Under the pieces are notes generated by a model. The model worked only from the letters and a program-made list of their open reading frames with translations. It searched no databases and was not told the origin of the DNA. Both the position numbers and the translations under genes were made by a program. From Aliiruegeria haliotis (GTDB taxonomy: Bacteria > Pseudomonadota > Alphaproteobacteria > Rhodobacterales > Rhodobacteraceae), in assembly GCF_003003255.1 (NCBI RefSeq), contig NZ_PVTD01000002.1:434001-498000 (forward strand): a stretch of 64,000 bases of DNA. The letters are read 5' to 3'. Below, in pieces: positions 9,127 through 18,102 of this stretch (the stretch's first letter is position 1; every line of letters starts with the position of its first letter).

Positions 9127-10179
9127 ATGGCGACAGGAACACTTACGATCGATCTCGATGCGATTGCTGCCAACTGGCGCGCGCTGAACTCCAGGTCCGG
9201 CGCGGCGACAGAGACTGGCGCCGTGGTGAAAGCCGATGGCTACGGGCTTGGCGCGGCACGCGTATCCCGGGCGCTCGCGCGGGCCGGAGCGCGGCGATTC
9301 TTCGTCGCCGTCCCCGAAGAGGGCGCCGCTGTACGCGAGGCGCTCGGGCGCGGGCCGGAGATCTATGTCTTTGGCGGGCACATGCCCGGCGATACCGACA
9401 TGATCCATGACCTGGACCTGATACCGCTCCTCAACTCCATCGATCAGTTGACCCGCCATTTCGAGGCCCTTCCCGGCGCGTCGTTCGGCGTGCAACTCGA
9501 CAGCGGCATGAACCGCCTCGGGCTCGAACCCAGCGAGTGGAACGCTGTCGCCGAGCTTGCGCTGTCCCAGGGACCGAAGCTCCTGATGAGCCACCTCGCC
9601 AGTGCCGATGAGCCCGACAGCCCCCAGAACGCGGACCAACTCCGCCAGTTCCGGCAGATGACCGATGGCACGGACGTGCCGCGCTCGCTCGGCGCCACGG
9701 GCGGCATCCTGCTCGGACCGGATTACCACTTCGACCTGACACGGCCCGGGATCGGCCTCTACGGCGGGCTGCCCTTCGCCGAGGCACAGCAGGTCGCCAC
9801 ATTGTCGCTCCCCGTGATGCAGACGCGCCTCGTCACCCCGGGAGAGAGCGTCGGCTACAACGCCACCTGGACCGCCGAGACCGAGACACTGGTGGCCACC
9901 GTTGCCGGCGGCTATGCAGACGGATTGCTTCGTGCGATGTCGGGCAAGGCATTCGCCTATTCCGATGGGGTCGCCTGCCCGATCATCGGGCGCGTCTCCA
10001 TGGATCTGATCACGGTCGACATCTCTGCGCTGCCACAGCCTCCCGCAAGCCTCGACTTCCTCTGCGCCGAACAGGGAATCGACGATCTCGCCACCGCGGC
10101 CGGCACGATCGGCTACGAGATCCTGACCGCCCTCGGCGAACGCCACACGCGACACAGCATCGGCGGAACCCTGCAATGA
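9127..10179 (+). CDS. alr: Alanine racemase
   Basis: Alr interconverts L- and D-alanine for peptidoglycan, using PLP. The 350-residue protein carries the PLP lysine in AVVKADGYGLGA, and the catalytic tyrosine of the second domain in SVGYNATW followed by VAGGYADGL. GRVSMDLITVD is near the C-terminus, and QLDSGMNRLGL and LLMSHLASADEP match the TIM-barrel domain. The ATG at 9127 fits the usual N-terminus (TLTIDLDAIAANWRAL). No strong ribosome-binding site is visible. The stop codon overlaps the mlaE start (ATGA), so a cell-wall enzyme gene is coupled to lipid-transport genes. Confidence 0.96.
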   Translation: MATGTLTIDLDAIAANWRALNSRSGAATETGAVVKADGYGLGAARVSRALARAGARRFFVAVPEEGAAVREALGRGPEIYVFGGHMPGDTDMIHDLDLIPLLNSIDQLTRHFEALPGASFGVQLDSGMNRLGLEPSEWNAVAELALSQGPKLLMSHLASADEPDSPQNADQLRQFRQMTDGTDVPRSLGATGGILLGPDYHFDLTRPGIGLYGGLPFAEAQQVATLSLPVMQTRLVTPGESVGYNATWTAETETLVATVAGGYADGLLRAMSGKAFAYSDGVACPIIGRVSMDLITVDISALPQPPASLDFLCAEQGIDDLATAAGTIGYEILTALGERHTRHSIGGTLQ

Positions 10180-10967
10180 GCACGGCCATCCTGACCCGCC
10201 CGCTGGCCGCAATCGGTCGACCGGTCCTCGCCGGTCTCGCATCTGTCGGGCGTATGGCGCTCTTCACGATCACAGTGATAAGCCATATCTTCCGGCCTCC
10301 CTGGTACCCACGCGAATTCGCCCATGCGGTCATGACAATCGGCTGGTATTCCCTGCCCGTCGTTGGCCTGACCGCGCTGTTCACCGGCGGTGCGTTGGCG
10401 CTCCAGATCTACGACGGATCCTCCCGCTTCTCCGCCGAAGCCGCAGTGCCCTCCATCGTTGCCATCGGCATGGCGCGGGAGCTTGGTCCGGTCCTTGGTG
10501 GCCTCATGGTTGCCGCGCGCGTGGCCTCTTCCATCGCCGCCGAAATTGGCACGATGAAAGTGACAGAACAGATTGATGCCCTTGTCACGCTGTCGACCAA
10601 CCCGATCAAGTACCTCGCGGTGCCACGGGTGCTGGCGGCGACACTCACCGTGCCGGTGCTGGTTGCCGTGGGCGACGCCATCGGCATCATGGGTGGGTGG
10701 ATCGTCGGCGTGAACCGGCTCGATTTCAACTCTGCCGCCTACCTCAAGAACACCATCGATTTCCTTGAAGTGGCCGACGTGGCCTCCGGTGTGGCTAAGG
10801 GGGCGGTCTTCGGCTTCCTCGTGGCACTCATGGGGTGCTACTACGGCATGACCTCGGGCCGTGGTGCCCAGGGGGTCGGACGGGCCACGAAACTCGCTGT
10901 CGTTGCAGCCTCCGTGCTGATCCTCGGCTCCAACTACCTCCTGACAGAATTGTTCTTCTCCGCATGA
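10176..10967 (+). CDS. mlaE: Phospholipid ABC transporter permease MlaE
   Basis: MlaE is the inner-membrane permease of the Mla system, which moves phospholipids between inner and outer membranes to keep outer-membrane asymmetry. The 263-residue product has five or six hydrophobic segments and the family's typical core: GGALALQIYDGSSRFSAE, SIVAIGMARELGPVLGGLMV and the AAEIGTMKVTEQIDAL coupling loop. The start overlaps the alr stop and its own stop overlaps the mlaF start, both by four bases. No mlaD, mlaC or mlaB homologue lies nearby, so partner genes must be elsewhere or different. Confidence 0.95.
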   Translation: MSTAILTRPLAAIGRPVLAGLASVGRMALFTITVISHIFRPPWYPREFAHAVMTIGWYSLPVVGLTALFTGGALALQIYDGSSRFSAEAAVPSIVAIGMARELGPVLGGLMVAARVASSIAAEIGTMKVTEQIDALVTLSTNPIKYLAVPRVLAATLTVPVLVAVGDAIGIMGGWIVGVNRLDFNSAAYLKNTIDFLEVADVASGVAKGAVFGFLVALMGCYYGMTSGRGAQGVGRATKLAVVAASVLILGSNYLLTELFFSA

Positions 10968-11710
10968 TCCGGCTCGACAATGTCCACAAGGCCTTCGGCG
11001 ACAAACGTGTTCTACGCGGCGTGACCCTGACGGTGCCCAAGGGCGAGTCCATGGTGATCATTGGCGGATCGGGAACCGGAAAGTCCGTCACACTGAAGTG
11101 CATCCTGGGGCTGGCAAAGCCGGATTCCGGCACAATTACGCTCGACGGCGTGAATGTCGAGGAGGGCGACCACGACGCGTTTCTCGCCCGTTTCGGGATG
11201 CTGTTTCAGGGCGCGGCGCTGTTCGACAGTCTCACTGTCTGGCAGAACGTCGCCTTCCGCCTGTTGCGCGGGCGCCTCAAGCGTTCGAAGGAGGAGGCCC
11301 GCGACATCGCCATCGAGAAACTGCGCCGGGTCGGGCTGACACCGGAAACAGCCGACCTGTTCCCGGCCGAGCTTTCCGGCGGCATGCAGAAGCGCGTGGG
11401 CCTTGCCCGCGCCATCGCAGCCGACCCCGAAGTGATCTTTTTCGACGAACCGACCACCGGGCTCGACCCGATCATGGCTGGCGTGATCAACGACCTGATT
11501 CGCGAAATCGTGGTCGAAATGGGTGCCACGGCGATGACAATCACCCACGACATGACTTCGGTCCGCGCGATTGCCGACGATGTCGCCATGCTGCACGACG
11601 GCGTCATCAAGTGGTCGGGAACGGTCGCCGAGATGGACAGCTGCGACGATCCATTTGTCCAACAATTCATACACGGAAGCGCGGAAGGACCGATCGAAGC
11701 CGTCCGCTGA
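10964..11710 (+). CDS. mlaF: Phospholipid ABC transporter ATP-binding protein MlaF
   Basis: This 248-residue ABC ATPase would power MlaE. It starts MIRLDNVHKAFGDKRVLRGV and has Walker A GGSGTGKSV, a Q-loop near GMLFQGAALFDSLTV, the signature LSGGMQKRVGLARA and Walker B VIFFDEPTTGLDP. The switch histidine is in ITHDMTSVRAIADDVAML. The longer in-frame extension over mlaE is antisense to nothing known but unlike protein, so the overlapping ATG at 10964 was chosen. It is the last gene of the alr-mlaE-mlaF run. Confidence 0.96.
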   Translation: MIRLDNVHKAFGDKRVLRGVTLTVPKGESMVIIGGSGTGKSVTLKCILGLAKPDSGTITLDGVNVEEGDHDAFLARFGMLFQGAALFDSLTVWQNVAFRLLRGRLKRSKEEARDIAIEKLRRVGLTPETADLFPAELSGGMQKRVGLARAIAADPEVIFFDEPTTGLDPIMAGVINDLIREIVVEMGATAMTITHDMTSVRAIADDVAMLHDGVIKWSGTVAEMDSCDDPFVQQFIHGSAEGPIEAVR

Positions 11711-11853
11711 TCCGCGCGTCTGCGTCGACCGCCTGCCCTGCGTTCCGACCCGCCCGGCCTGACGCAGATGTTTCAGAACTGAAATCTTGGGCCGCGAATT
11801 TGTTTTGATACGAACCCGTGGCTGTGCCACCATTTCCGAGGTGGATTAGAAAA

Positions 11854-11871
11854 CCCATTTCAAAAAATGGG
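11854..11871 (+). terminator. Inverted repeat downstream of mlaF
   Basis: CCCATTT (11854-11860) and AAATGGG (11865-11871) form a perfect seven-base stem with a four-base loop, 144 bases after the mlaF stop. The run of A bases in the loop and 3' arm is not a proper U-tract, so termination is only one reading; it also lies about 70 bases before the next gene and could be a regulatory hairpin. Confidence 0.25.
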
Positions 11872-11942
11872 GGCGCCGGTTTGCTGGACCGTGAATGCGC
11901 CCCACGTCTTGAGGCAGGATTGTAGCCAAAAGGGGTGGCAAT

Positions 11943-12767
11943 ATGACTCATTCTCAAACGCCCGGAAGCGGGCACCTGACCGCATTTGCTCAGACCATTT
12001 CACTTGCCCTGATCGTGATGTTTGCCAGCATGATGGCCGGCCTCACCATGCTTTCCGCAGCCGGCATGATGCCGTGGCTGCAAGTATCCGCCGGATTCGG
12101 CAACGCGCCCAGCCCCTACGCCGGCATGGCCGTGCAGATCACCCTGACACTGTTCGCGATCGCCCTGTGTTTCTTCGTGCCCACCAACCGGCGCGTGCGG
12201 CAGCTGGAAGACAGCCACCGTGAGTTCCACATCACCATGGACGACGTCGAGCGTGCCTATGCGGCGGCACATGCGCAGGATCGTTCGGGCGCCTTCAAGC
12301 TGTCCTCGGAGTTCGATTCCGTGCGCGAGCGGCTCCTGTTCCTGCGCGATCACCCCGACCTTCGGTCGCTTGAACCCGATGTGCTGGAAGTTGCGGCACA
12401 GATGAGCGCGACATCCCGGGATCTCGCGAAGATCTACTCGGACGAGAAGATCGAGCGGGCGCGCACCTTCCTGCGTCAACGTCAGGAGGAAGCCGAAGCC
12501 TTCGACGAGCGGCTCACAATGGTTCACCACACCCTCGACGAGATCAAACGCTGGGACCAGCAATTGAATGTCGAGGAAGCCGTGCGCCAGAAGCAACTGG
12601 ATACGCTGGAGAAAGACCTGTTCGAGATGCTGCCGATGCTAGGCTACGAGGTCGGCGTCGAGAAGATCGATCCTAGGGTCCTGGAAGCCCAGGTGGCGAC
12701 TTCGAAACCGAATGTGGTGCCGATTGCACCAAAAGTCGGTTCCTCGTCCGGCAACACTACTCCGTAG
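11943..12767 (+). CDS. Two-helix membrane protein with long coiled coil, unknown function
   Basis: The 274-residue protein has hydrophobic helices at about residues 15-40 and 60-80. A long charged, heptad-like helical region follows from about 85 to 235 (RRVRQLEDSHREFHITMDDV; RTFLRQRQEEAEAFDERLTM). The C-terminal tail is low in complexity. A strong ribosome-binding site (AGGGGTGG) precedes the ATG. Such proteins occur widely in this bacterial family and are sometimes labelled 'DNA repair protein', probably through chance coiled-coil similarity to RecN. The layout (anchor plus cytoplasmic coiled coil) fits an envelope or division-associated scaffold, but that is inference. It stands convergent to the LysM gene, overlapping it by 11 bases. 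Confidence 0.8.
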   Translation: MTHSQTPGSGHLTAFAQTISLALIVMFASMMAGLTMLSAAGMMPWLQVSAGFGNAPSPYAGMAVQITLTLFAIALCFFVPTNRRVRQLEDSHREFHITMDDVERAYAAAHAQDRSGAFKLSSEFDSVRERLLFLRDHPDLRSLEPDVLEVAAQMSATSRDLAKIYSDEKIERARTFLRQRQEEAEAFDERLTMVHHTLDEIKRWDQQLNVEEAVRQKQLDTLEKDLFEMLPMLGYEVGVEKIDPRVLEAQVATSKPNVVPIAPKVGSSSGNTTP

Positions 12768-14307
12768 CGGTATCCCCATCGCCGTCAGGCAATTCAAACA
12801 CCTGGCCAGGGTAGATCAGGTCCGGGTCGCGGATCTGGGTTCGGTTGGCCTCGAAGATCTGCACGTAGTCCAATCCGTCCCCGTAGCGGTCGGAGGCAAT
12901 GCCCCAGAGGGTATAGCCGGGCTGCACGGTGATGACAGAGGCCGCCACGCCCGATGGGCCGTCGACCTCGGGCACAAGGCGCGCCAGATCCGACGGATCC
13001 TCGCGCTTGAATGGGGTTTCGAACCGCGCCACCACCACGCCAGCCGCGTCCACTTGATCGACGCGAAGGGTATAGATGCCCGGTTTGACGGGAGGCAGCC
13101 GCATTCGCCAGCTGCCATCGGCAGCGACCTTTGCCGTCTGAACAGGCTTGTTGTTGAGGTAGACCCGGACCCGGTCGGCCGTTGGCGCGGCACCGGCCGC
13201 GCGACCAGACAGTGTCACCGATCCATCATCGGAATAGCTGATCACGTCGATCACCACCCGGTCGCTCAGCCGCTCACGAACGACGCTCGCAGGTTGCAGC
13301 AACTCGACCTCTCCCTTGCGGGCGAGGAGGACCGTTGGCGCGGCGGGCATGTCGCCGGAAGCACGGGCGACCCGCTCCGGGCTGCCGGTATTGGTCGGCA
13401 CTTCCGCAACGATGCCCACGTCGCTCTCCGGACGATCCGCGTCGCGGTCCGGCGTCTCATTGGCCAGCGCCGTATCCAAGGATTCTTTCCGGTCCGTGGC
13501 GATCTCCCCAACCATCGCAACGGGCGGTGCGTCGCTGTCCGCAATTTCCTGCACAGCAGCTTCTTCCCGGACAGGCGCATCGCCCGAAGACGCGGCTTCT
13601 GCACTGCCATCAGCCAGTTCCGTGTCCGGGGTGTCAGGTTGCGTGTCGGGAGCCGGGTCAGTTTTGGTAGCGGTTTCGGCCACAACTGGCGCGTTCTGAT
13701 GCGGCGCGAGGATCACGCTGTCCTCCGAGCGCACTTCTTCGCCGCCCGGCCCATAGGCCACAAGTTCGAGAACCTGCGCCGCCTCCGACACGGGCATGTC
13801 GAACAGGGCAACGAAGGCGCCGCTGCCATCTGCCGCCGCGCGCGACACCTCGGCACCATCGAGCACCAAAGAAACGTCGAACCCTATCGGCGCAGTCCCG
13901 GCCACAAGCGCGGCTCCGTCGGCGGCGACACGAACAATGTCGAAGCCGGGCGGGGGCGGTCCGAGCGCCGCGTCTTCGCCGCTGTTTTGCTGATCGGATG
14001 TGTCAGAGGTCTCCGCCGCGGCAGAAGTGTCCGGCGCATCGGGAACGGTTGCAGCGTCGGCAACCTCCCCATCCGCAGGAGCAGGTGCGGGAGACGATGG
14101 CGGGACCTCTTCAGTCTCGGCCACGGGATCGGGCCGAGCGTCGGTTCCAGAGAGTTCGGCGGAGGCATCCGCGACGGGGATCTGTGGCGTTGGGGCCGGA
14201 CTGTCGCCATCCGGGCGCGTGAACCAGAAGACAAGCCCTCCGATCACGGCAACTGCTGCAAGCGCAGCAATACCGCCCGATCCGCCGAGCGTTCCCTTCT
14301 CCGACAT
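12757..14307 (-). CDS. LysM-domain envelope protein with Ig-like repeats
   Basis: The 516-residue protein is anchored by one N-terminal membrane helix (about residues 12-30, AALAAVAVIGGLVFWFTR). A long Asp/Ala/Pro-rich linker follows, with at least two Ig-like beta modules (GFDIVRVAADGAALVAGTAP and GSVTLSGRAAGAAPTADRVR), and a C-terminal LysM domain (VQPGYTLWGIASDRYGDGLD to DPDLIYPGQVFELPD). LysM binds peptidoglycan, so the protein probably spans the periplasm. The ATG at 14307 is chosen; another in-frame ATG nine bases upstream cannot be excluded. The gene is divergent from the LOG-family gene with a gap of about 100 bases. Confidence 0.9.
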   Translation of the reverse strand: MSEKGTLGGSGGIAALAAVAVIGGLVFWFTRPDGDSPAPTPQIPVADASAELSGTDARPDPVAETEEVPPSSPAPAPADGEVADAATVPDAPDTSAAAETSDTSDQQNSGEDAALGPPPPGFDIVRVAADGAALVAGTAPIGFDVSLVLDGAEVSRAAADGSGAFVALFDMPVSEAAQVLELVAYGPGGEEVRSEDSVILAPHQNAPVVAETATKTDPAPDTQPDTPDTELADGSAEAASSGDAPVREEAAVQEIADSDAPPVAMVGEIATDRKESLDTALANETPDRDADRPESDVGIVAEVPTNTGSPERVARASGDMPAAPTVLLARKGEVELLQPASVVRERLSDRVVIDVISYSDDGSVTLSGRAAGAAPTADRVRVYLNNKPVQTAKVAADGSWRMRLPPVKPGIYTLRVDQVDAAGVVVARFETPFKREDPSDLARLVPEVDGPSGVAASVITVQPGYTLWGIASDRYGDGLDYVQIFEANRTQIRDPDLIYPGQVFELPDGDGDTATE

Positions 14308-14411
14308 CCTTTTCATCCCCAGTGGCCCACACAAGTCCCTGCGCGGGTTGAGCGACAATAGCAAGGTCGCTAACAAGGGTCAAAAGCACGTGTCCCCAAG
14401 GTTTTGCATCA

Positions 14412-14978
14412 ATGTCACAGCCCTTTTCCGTTTGCGTCTATTGCGGCTCCCGCGATGGCGCCGATCCCGCCTATGCCGCAGCCGCAGAAACTCTGGGCAC
14501 GGCGATCTCAGAGGAAGGCTGGCGCCTAGTCTATGGCGCCGGCGATATCGGGCTGATGGGGCGCGTGGCCCGCAGCGCCCAGGTCGGCGGGGCCGAGACC
14601 TTCGGCGTGATCCCCGCCCATCTCTTCGACCGGGAGGTCGGCAAGCGGGACCTCACCACGTTCGTCGTGACCGAGACCATGCATGAGCGCAAAAAGGTGA
14701 TGTTCATGAATGCCGACGCGATCGTGGTGATGCCGGGCGGCGCCGGATCGCTGGACGAGTTTTTCGAAACACTGACCTGGGCGCAGCTCGGCCTCCATTC
14801 CAAACCCTTGTTCCTGCTGGATACCGCAGGCTACTGGAAATCGCTGAACGCCCTGATGCGCCACGTCGTGGACGAGGGGTTCGCAGAGGCGAGCCTGCTA
14901 GACTTCGTTCAAACCGTTCCGGATGTCCCGACGCTGGTGGATGCCCTGCGTATTGCACGCTCCTCCAGCACCGCCTGA
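14412..14978 (+). CDS. LOG-family protein (nucleotide 5'-monophosphate phosphoribohydrolase)
   Basis: LOG proteins cleave the base from cytokinin ribotides or related AMP-like nucleotides. The 188-residue product has the expected Rossmann-like layout, FSVCVYCGSRDGADPAYAAA at the N-terminus, YGAGDIGLMGRVA, and MHERKKVMFMNADAIVVMPG leading into the catalytic PGGAGSLDEFFE motif (usually PGGxGTxxE; here the Thr is Ser). The true substrate in bacteria is uncertain. The gene converges with the rarD-like gene and their 3' ends overlap by 70 bases, which is unusually long for a convergent pair. Confidence 0.92.
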   Translation: MSQPFSVCVYCGSRDGADPAYAAAAETLGTAISEEGWRLVYGAGDIGLMGRVARSAQVGGAETFGVIPAHLFDREVGKRDLTTFVVTETMHERKKVMFMNADAIVVMPGGAGSLDEFFETLTWAQLGLHSKPLFLLDTAGYWKSLNALMRHVVDEGFAEASLLDFVQTVPDVPTLVDALRIARSSSTA

Positions 14979-15820
14979 CCAGAGTAGAGCGCCAGGGCAG
15001 CCCATATCAAGCCAAAGGCAGTGGCGTGCCATTGCGTGAACGGCTCCCCGAACACGACGGCCGCGCAAAGAAATTGTAGCGTCGGGTTGATGTATTGCAT
15101 CAGCCCGATCGTGCTCATGCGGACGCGACGGGTCGCGAAGGAGAACAGGATCAGCGGACCGGCTGTCAACGGTCCGGAAGCGGCCAGCAGCAGGTGCGTG
15201 CGAATGTCGTCGGCATCTGCCCCCAGGCCGGATCCGAACCAGAGCCAGATCAGCCAGCCGATGGCCAGCGGCGCGAGCAACAGCACTTCGCCGGTGACGG
15301 AAATCACCGCGCCGGCCGCGATTCGTTTCTTGATGAGGCCATAGAGCCCGAAGGTGACCGCGAGCGACAGCGCAACCAGCGGCACCAGGTGCAACCCGAG
15401 CGTCAGCGCCAGGACCCCTGCCCCGGCAAGGCCCACGGCCAGCCACTTCAACGGCGCCAGCCGTTCGCGAAAGAACACGGCCCCCAGGAGCACGGCGACG
15501 AGCGGGAAGATGTAGTAGCCGAGGCTCGCCTCCATTGCCCGACCGACCTGGATCGACCAGATGTAGAGGCCCCAGTTGATCGAGATAAGCAGCGCCGCAG
15601 CCCCCACAAGCAAATGATTGTGAAACAGGAACCCGCTGAGTTCCCGCAACCGCCGTTGCACCGCAAGAACCAGCCCGAAGAACACGAGCGACCACAGCGT
15701 CCGGTAGGACAGCACTTCCAGCGGCTGAACATGGGCCAGCTGCTTGTAGAAAAGGGGAGACAAGCCCCAGATCGCACAGGCCAGAACCATCGCCGCCATG
15801 CCGCGTCGCGTATCGTTCAT
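14909..15820 (-). CDS. rarD: RarD-type EamA/DMT family transporter
   Basis: The 303-residue protein has ten hydrophobic helices in two EamA halves. It begins MNDTRRGMAAMVLACAIWGL and continues LSPLFYKQLAHVQPLEVLSY, the RarD signature. SINWGLYIWSIQVGRAMEAS and MQYINPTLQFLCAAVVFGEP are also typical of RarD. E. coli RarD is linked to chloramphenicol sensitivity, but the substrate is unknown, so a transport role should be kept general. An AAGGA site lies upstream of the ATG. Its last 70 bases overlap the convergent LOG gene. Confidence 0.92.
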   Translation of the reverse strand: MNDTRRGMAAMVLACAIWGLSPLFYKQLAHVQPLEVLSYRTLWSLVFFGLVLAVQRRLRELSGFLFHNHLLVGAAALLISINWGLYIWSIQVGRAMEASLGYYIFPLVAVLLGAVFFRERLAPLKWLAVGLAGAGVLALTLGLHLVPLVALSLAVTFGLYGLIKKRIAAGAVISVTGEVLLLAPLAIGWLIWLWFGSGLGADADDIRTHLLLAASGPLTAGPLILFSFATRRVRMSTIGLMQYINPTLQFLCAAVVFGEPFTQWHATAFGLIWAALALYSGQAVLEERAIRRASTSVGTSGTV

Positions 15821-15954
15821 GGGATTTCCTTTCCGGTCCGCTGGATCATGGTTTGTGGCCGGACACCAGGGATCGTGGTGGTCCTTTGCGGCCGGATCAA
15901 CCCGTCGCCCGCGGCGACAGCTATGCCCCGGGGACGAGAGGCTGGGACAGGACC

Positions 15955-15993
15955 CGAAAACGAAAACGCCCCGTGGAGAAACCCACGGGGCGT
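15955..15993 (-). terminator. Rho-independent terminator of sodB
   Basis: A perfect 11-base stem (15966-15976 with 15983-15993) with a six-base loop is followed on the minus strand by TTTTCGTTTTC. It lies 24 bases after the sodB stop codon, the expected place for its terminator. Confidence 0.87.
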
Positions 15994-16016
15994 CAAACTG
16001 TTGGCGATCGCCGGTC

Positions 16017-16616
16017 TTACATACGGGAGGCGACGTTCTCCCAGTTGACCAGCTTGTCGAGGAAGTTGCTCAGGTAGACCGGACGCTTGTTGCGGAAGTC
16101 GATGTAGTAGGAATGCTCCCACACGTCGCAGCCGAGCAAGGCGGTCTGACCAAAGCACAGCGGGTTCACGCCGTTCTCGGTCTTGGTCACTTTCAACGAG
16201 CCGTCGGTGTCCTTCACCAGCCAGGCCCAGCCGGATCCGAACTGGCCAGCGCCAGCGGCGGAGAACTGCGACTTGAACTCATCGACAGAGCCGAAAGCCT
16301 CCACGAGAGCCTTTTCCAGTTCGCCGGGCATGGCGTTGTCGCCCGGGCCCATCATTTCCCAGAACTGGTTGTGGTTCCAGAGCTGGGAGATGTTGTTGAA
16401 GATCCCGTTCTGCGCGACGGCGTCCTTGTCATAGGTGCCGACGATGATCTCCTCCAGCGTCTTGCCTTCCCACTCGGTGCCGGCGATCAGCTTGTTGCCG
16501 TTGTCGACATAGGCCTTGTGGTGCAGGTCGTGGTGGTACTCCAGCGTCTCCTTGCTCATGCCGTTGGCAGCAAGCGCATCGTGGGCATAGGGAAGATCGG
16601 GAAGTTCGAAAGCCAT
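16017..16616 (-). CDS. sodB: Superoxide dismutase, iron type
   Basis: SodB converts superoxide to oxygen and hydrogen peroxide. The 199-residue product begins MAFELPDLPYAHDALAANGM. Metal ligands are visible as the His in LEYHHDLHHKAYV, the His in NNISQLWNHNQFW, and Asp and His in CDVWEHSYYIDF. A Gln sits two residues before WNH, at the iron-enzyme position (manganese enzymes have Gly there), so an iron cofactor is inferred. The ATG at 16616 matches family starts. It is monocistronic, with a strong terminator. Confidence 0.97.
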   Translation of the reverse strand: MAFELPDLPYAHDALAANGMSKETLEYHHDLHHKAYVDNGNKLIAGTEWEGKTLEEIIVGTYDKDAVAQNGIFNNISQLWNHNQFWEMMGPGDNAMPGELEKALVEAFGSVDEFKSQFSAAGAGQFGSGWAWLVKDTDGSLKVTKTENGVNPLCFGQTALLGCDVWEHSYYIDFRNKRPVYLSNFLDKLVNWENVASRM

Positions 16617-16689
16617 CGTGTCATCCTCAAATGTGCAGCGTTTCTCCTGCAAGGGTTCTGATGCGTGACTGGTGGTTCGTCAAGCGATA

Positions 16690-16706
16690 TGCGGCGGGCC
16701 GCCGCA
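16690..16706 (-). terminator. Short GC-rich inverted repeat after the GSCFA gene
   Basis: TGCGGCG (16690-16696) and CGCCGCA (16700-16706) pair perfectly around a three-base loop, immediately after the stop codon of the GSCFA gene. The loop is tight and there is no U-tract, so termination is only a possibility. Confidence 0.25.
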
Positions 16707-16708
16707 GC

Positions 16709-18082
16709 TCAGGCCTCGCCGCCATGGCGGGTGCGGAAGTCGCCGCGGTCGGGAAACCGGCGGGCATGTTCGGCCATGAGCAAGCGGCGCTGTTCCGGGC
16801 GCCGCAATCGCCGGCACCAGGAAATCCGGCGTTCAAGCGGCGCGGGATGCTGCGGGGCCAGCGTGTCCGCCTGCCCCATCAATTCGAACGCTTCCTCCAG
16901 ACGGCCAACGCCACTCAGGGCGGAGGCCCGCATCTGGATCAACTTCGCATTGCCGCTCACGAAGTCGGGATGCTGATCCAGCAGCGCCAGCGCATCGGCG
17001 AATTCCTTGAGCTGCAACAGGAGCCGCGCAGCGCCGGAGAGTTCCTCGGCGCTCATCTCTCCCCCTTGATCGTCTTCCCCGGGCTCCTGCATCGGAGCAC
17101 CGCCCTCCACATAGCTGTCGAGCACTGTGTCCATGATACGCTTCACCAGTCCCGGTGAGACATGGCGATAGTCCCCTCGCGACCAGGCGGCGTTCGGATT
17201 GCTCAGCACGACGAATTCATAGGAGGGGAAGTAGTCGACGCCCTCGGACTCTGCCAGGAAGGCGTCGATGGCCGCGCGCTGGACGGATTTCGAATAGGCA
17301 TTGGCCACCAGCACGTCCATGTCGCGCAGGGTGGAGAGCAGCGGCACCGGAGAGACCGTGAGCAACATCCGCAACGGGGTCGCCCGATGCCGGGTCAGCA
17401 CGGCGTAGAGGTCTCTGAGGCCGCCAAGCACGTCCTCGTAGCTCAGCACCCGGAACTCGAAGCGGTCCGGGTATGCCTTGCAGAGCGGCAGCGGCGGGGC
17501 CACGTTCAGGTAGATATCAAGCTCCGTGTCGAACCAGCATTCCACGTACCCCAGCGTGACGATGACCACGTCGGCAGTTGCGGCGCGGGCCATCACGTCG
17601 AGGTAGCGATGGCGGAAAGCAAGGATCTCCTCGAGCGAGAAATCAAGTTTGGCCGAACCGAGTTGGAGGTCGCAATAGCGGGCCTTTCCCTTCGACAACG
17701 GGTAGAGAATGCGCTCCCCGGGGAAGCTCTCCCTCTCCAACGCCCATGTGAGTTCGTTGGTGACGGAGTGTACCGAGTACTTGTTGAAGAAGTTGGCCGC
17801 AAAGCCGAGGCTTTCGCCCACGTCGCCAAGATCGAAGTCCCGACTGACGACGTTCACGTCGGCCCCGATCAACGCGGTCTCCACGTTGCGTGCGAAGCAG
17901 GAGCCGATGGTGAACACGCTGTCGCGAGGCGACATGGAGAAGCTCGGACGGCAGGCAGGGGTTGCCTGCGGGTAGAGCCGATCCCCGTCCTTTTCGGGCG
18001 AAGGATACCGGCGCAAGGGGTTGCCGGAAGCCCTGCGAAACGCGTCGAGGGCCGATAGCCGTTCCAGGTTGGTCTCTGTCAT
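16709..18082 (-). CDS. GSCFA-domain protein (SGNH-like esterase) with helical repeat tail
   Basis: The 457-residue protein contains the GSCFA family motif FTIGSCFARNVETAL near residue 58. The region continues with FFNKYSVHSV, TLGYVECWFD and TVSPVPLLST, and ends with WSRGDYRHVSPGLVKRIMD, where the spaced Asp and His fit a Ser-Asp-His SGNH-type triad. GSCFA proteins are linked to cell-surface glycan modification. Residues from about 350 to the end form TPR-like helices (SGAARLLLQLKEFADALALL). No signal peptide is visible. It follows the alpha/beta hydrolase gene by 20 bases, so both should be one transcript. A role in acyl transfer or removal on a surface polysaccharide is inferred. Confidence 0.88.
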   Translation of the reverse strand: MTETNLERLSALDAFRRASGNPLRRYPSPEKDGDRLYPQATPACRPSFSMSPRDSVFTIGSCFARNVETALIGADVNVVSRDFDLGDVGESLGFAANFFNKYSVHSVTNELTWALERESFPGERILYPLSKGKARYCDLQLGSAKLDFSLEEILAFRHRYLDVMARAATADVVIVTLGYVECWFDTELDIYLNVAPPLPLCKAYPDRFEFRVLSYEDVLGGLRDLYAVLTRHRATPLRMLLTVSPVPLLSTLRDMDVLVANAYSKSVQRAAIDAFLAESEGVDYFPSYEFVVLSNPNAAWSRGDYRHVSPGLVKRIMDTVLDSYVEGGAPMQEPGEDDQGGEMSAEELSGAARLLLQLKEFADALALLDQHPDFVSGNAKLIQMRASALSGVGRLEEAFELMGQADTLAPQHPAPLERRISWCRRLRRPEQRRLLMAEHARRFPDRGDFRTRHGGEA

Positions 18083-18102
18083 TGCCCCATACCTTGCGCC
18101 TG

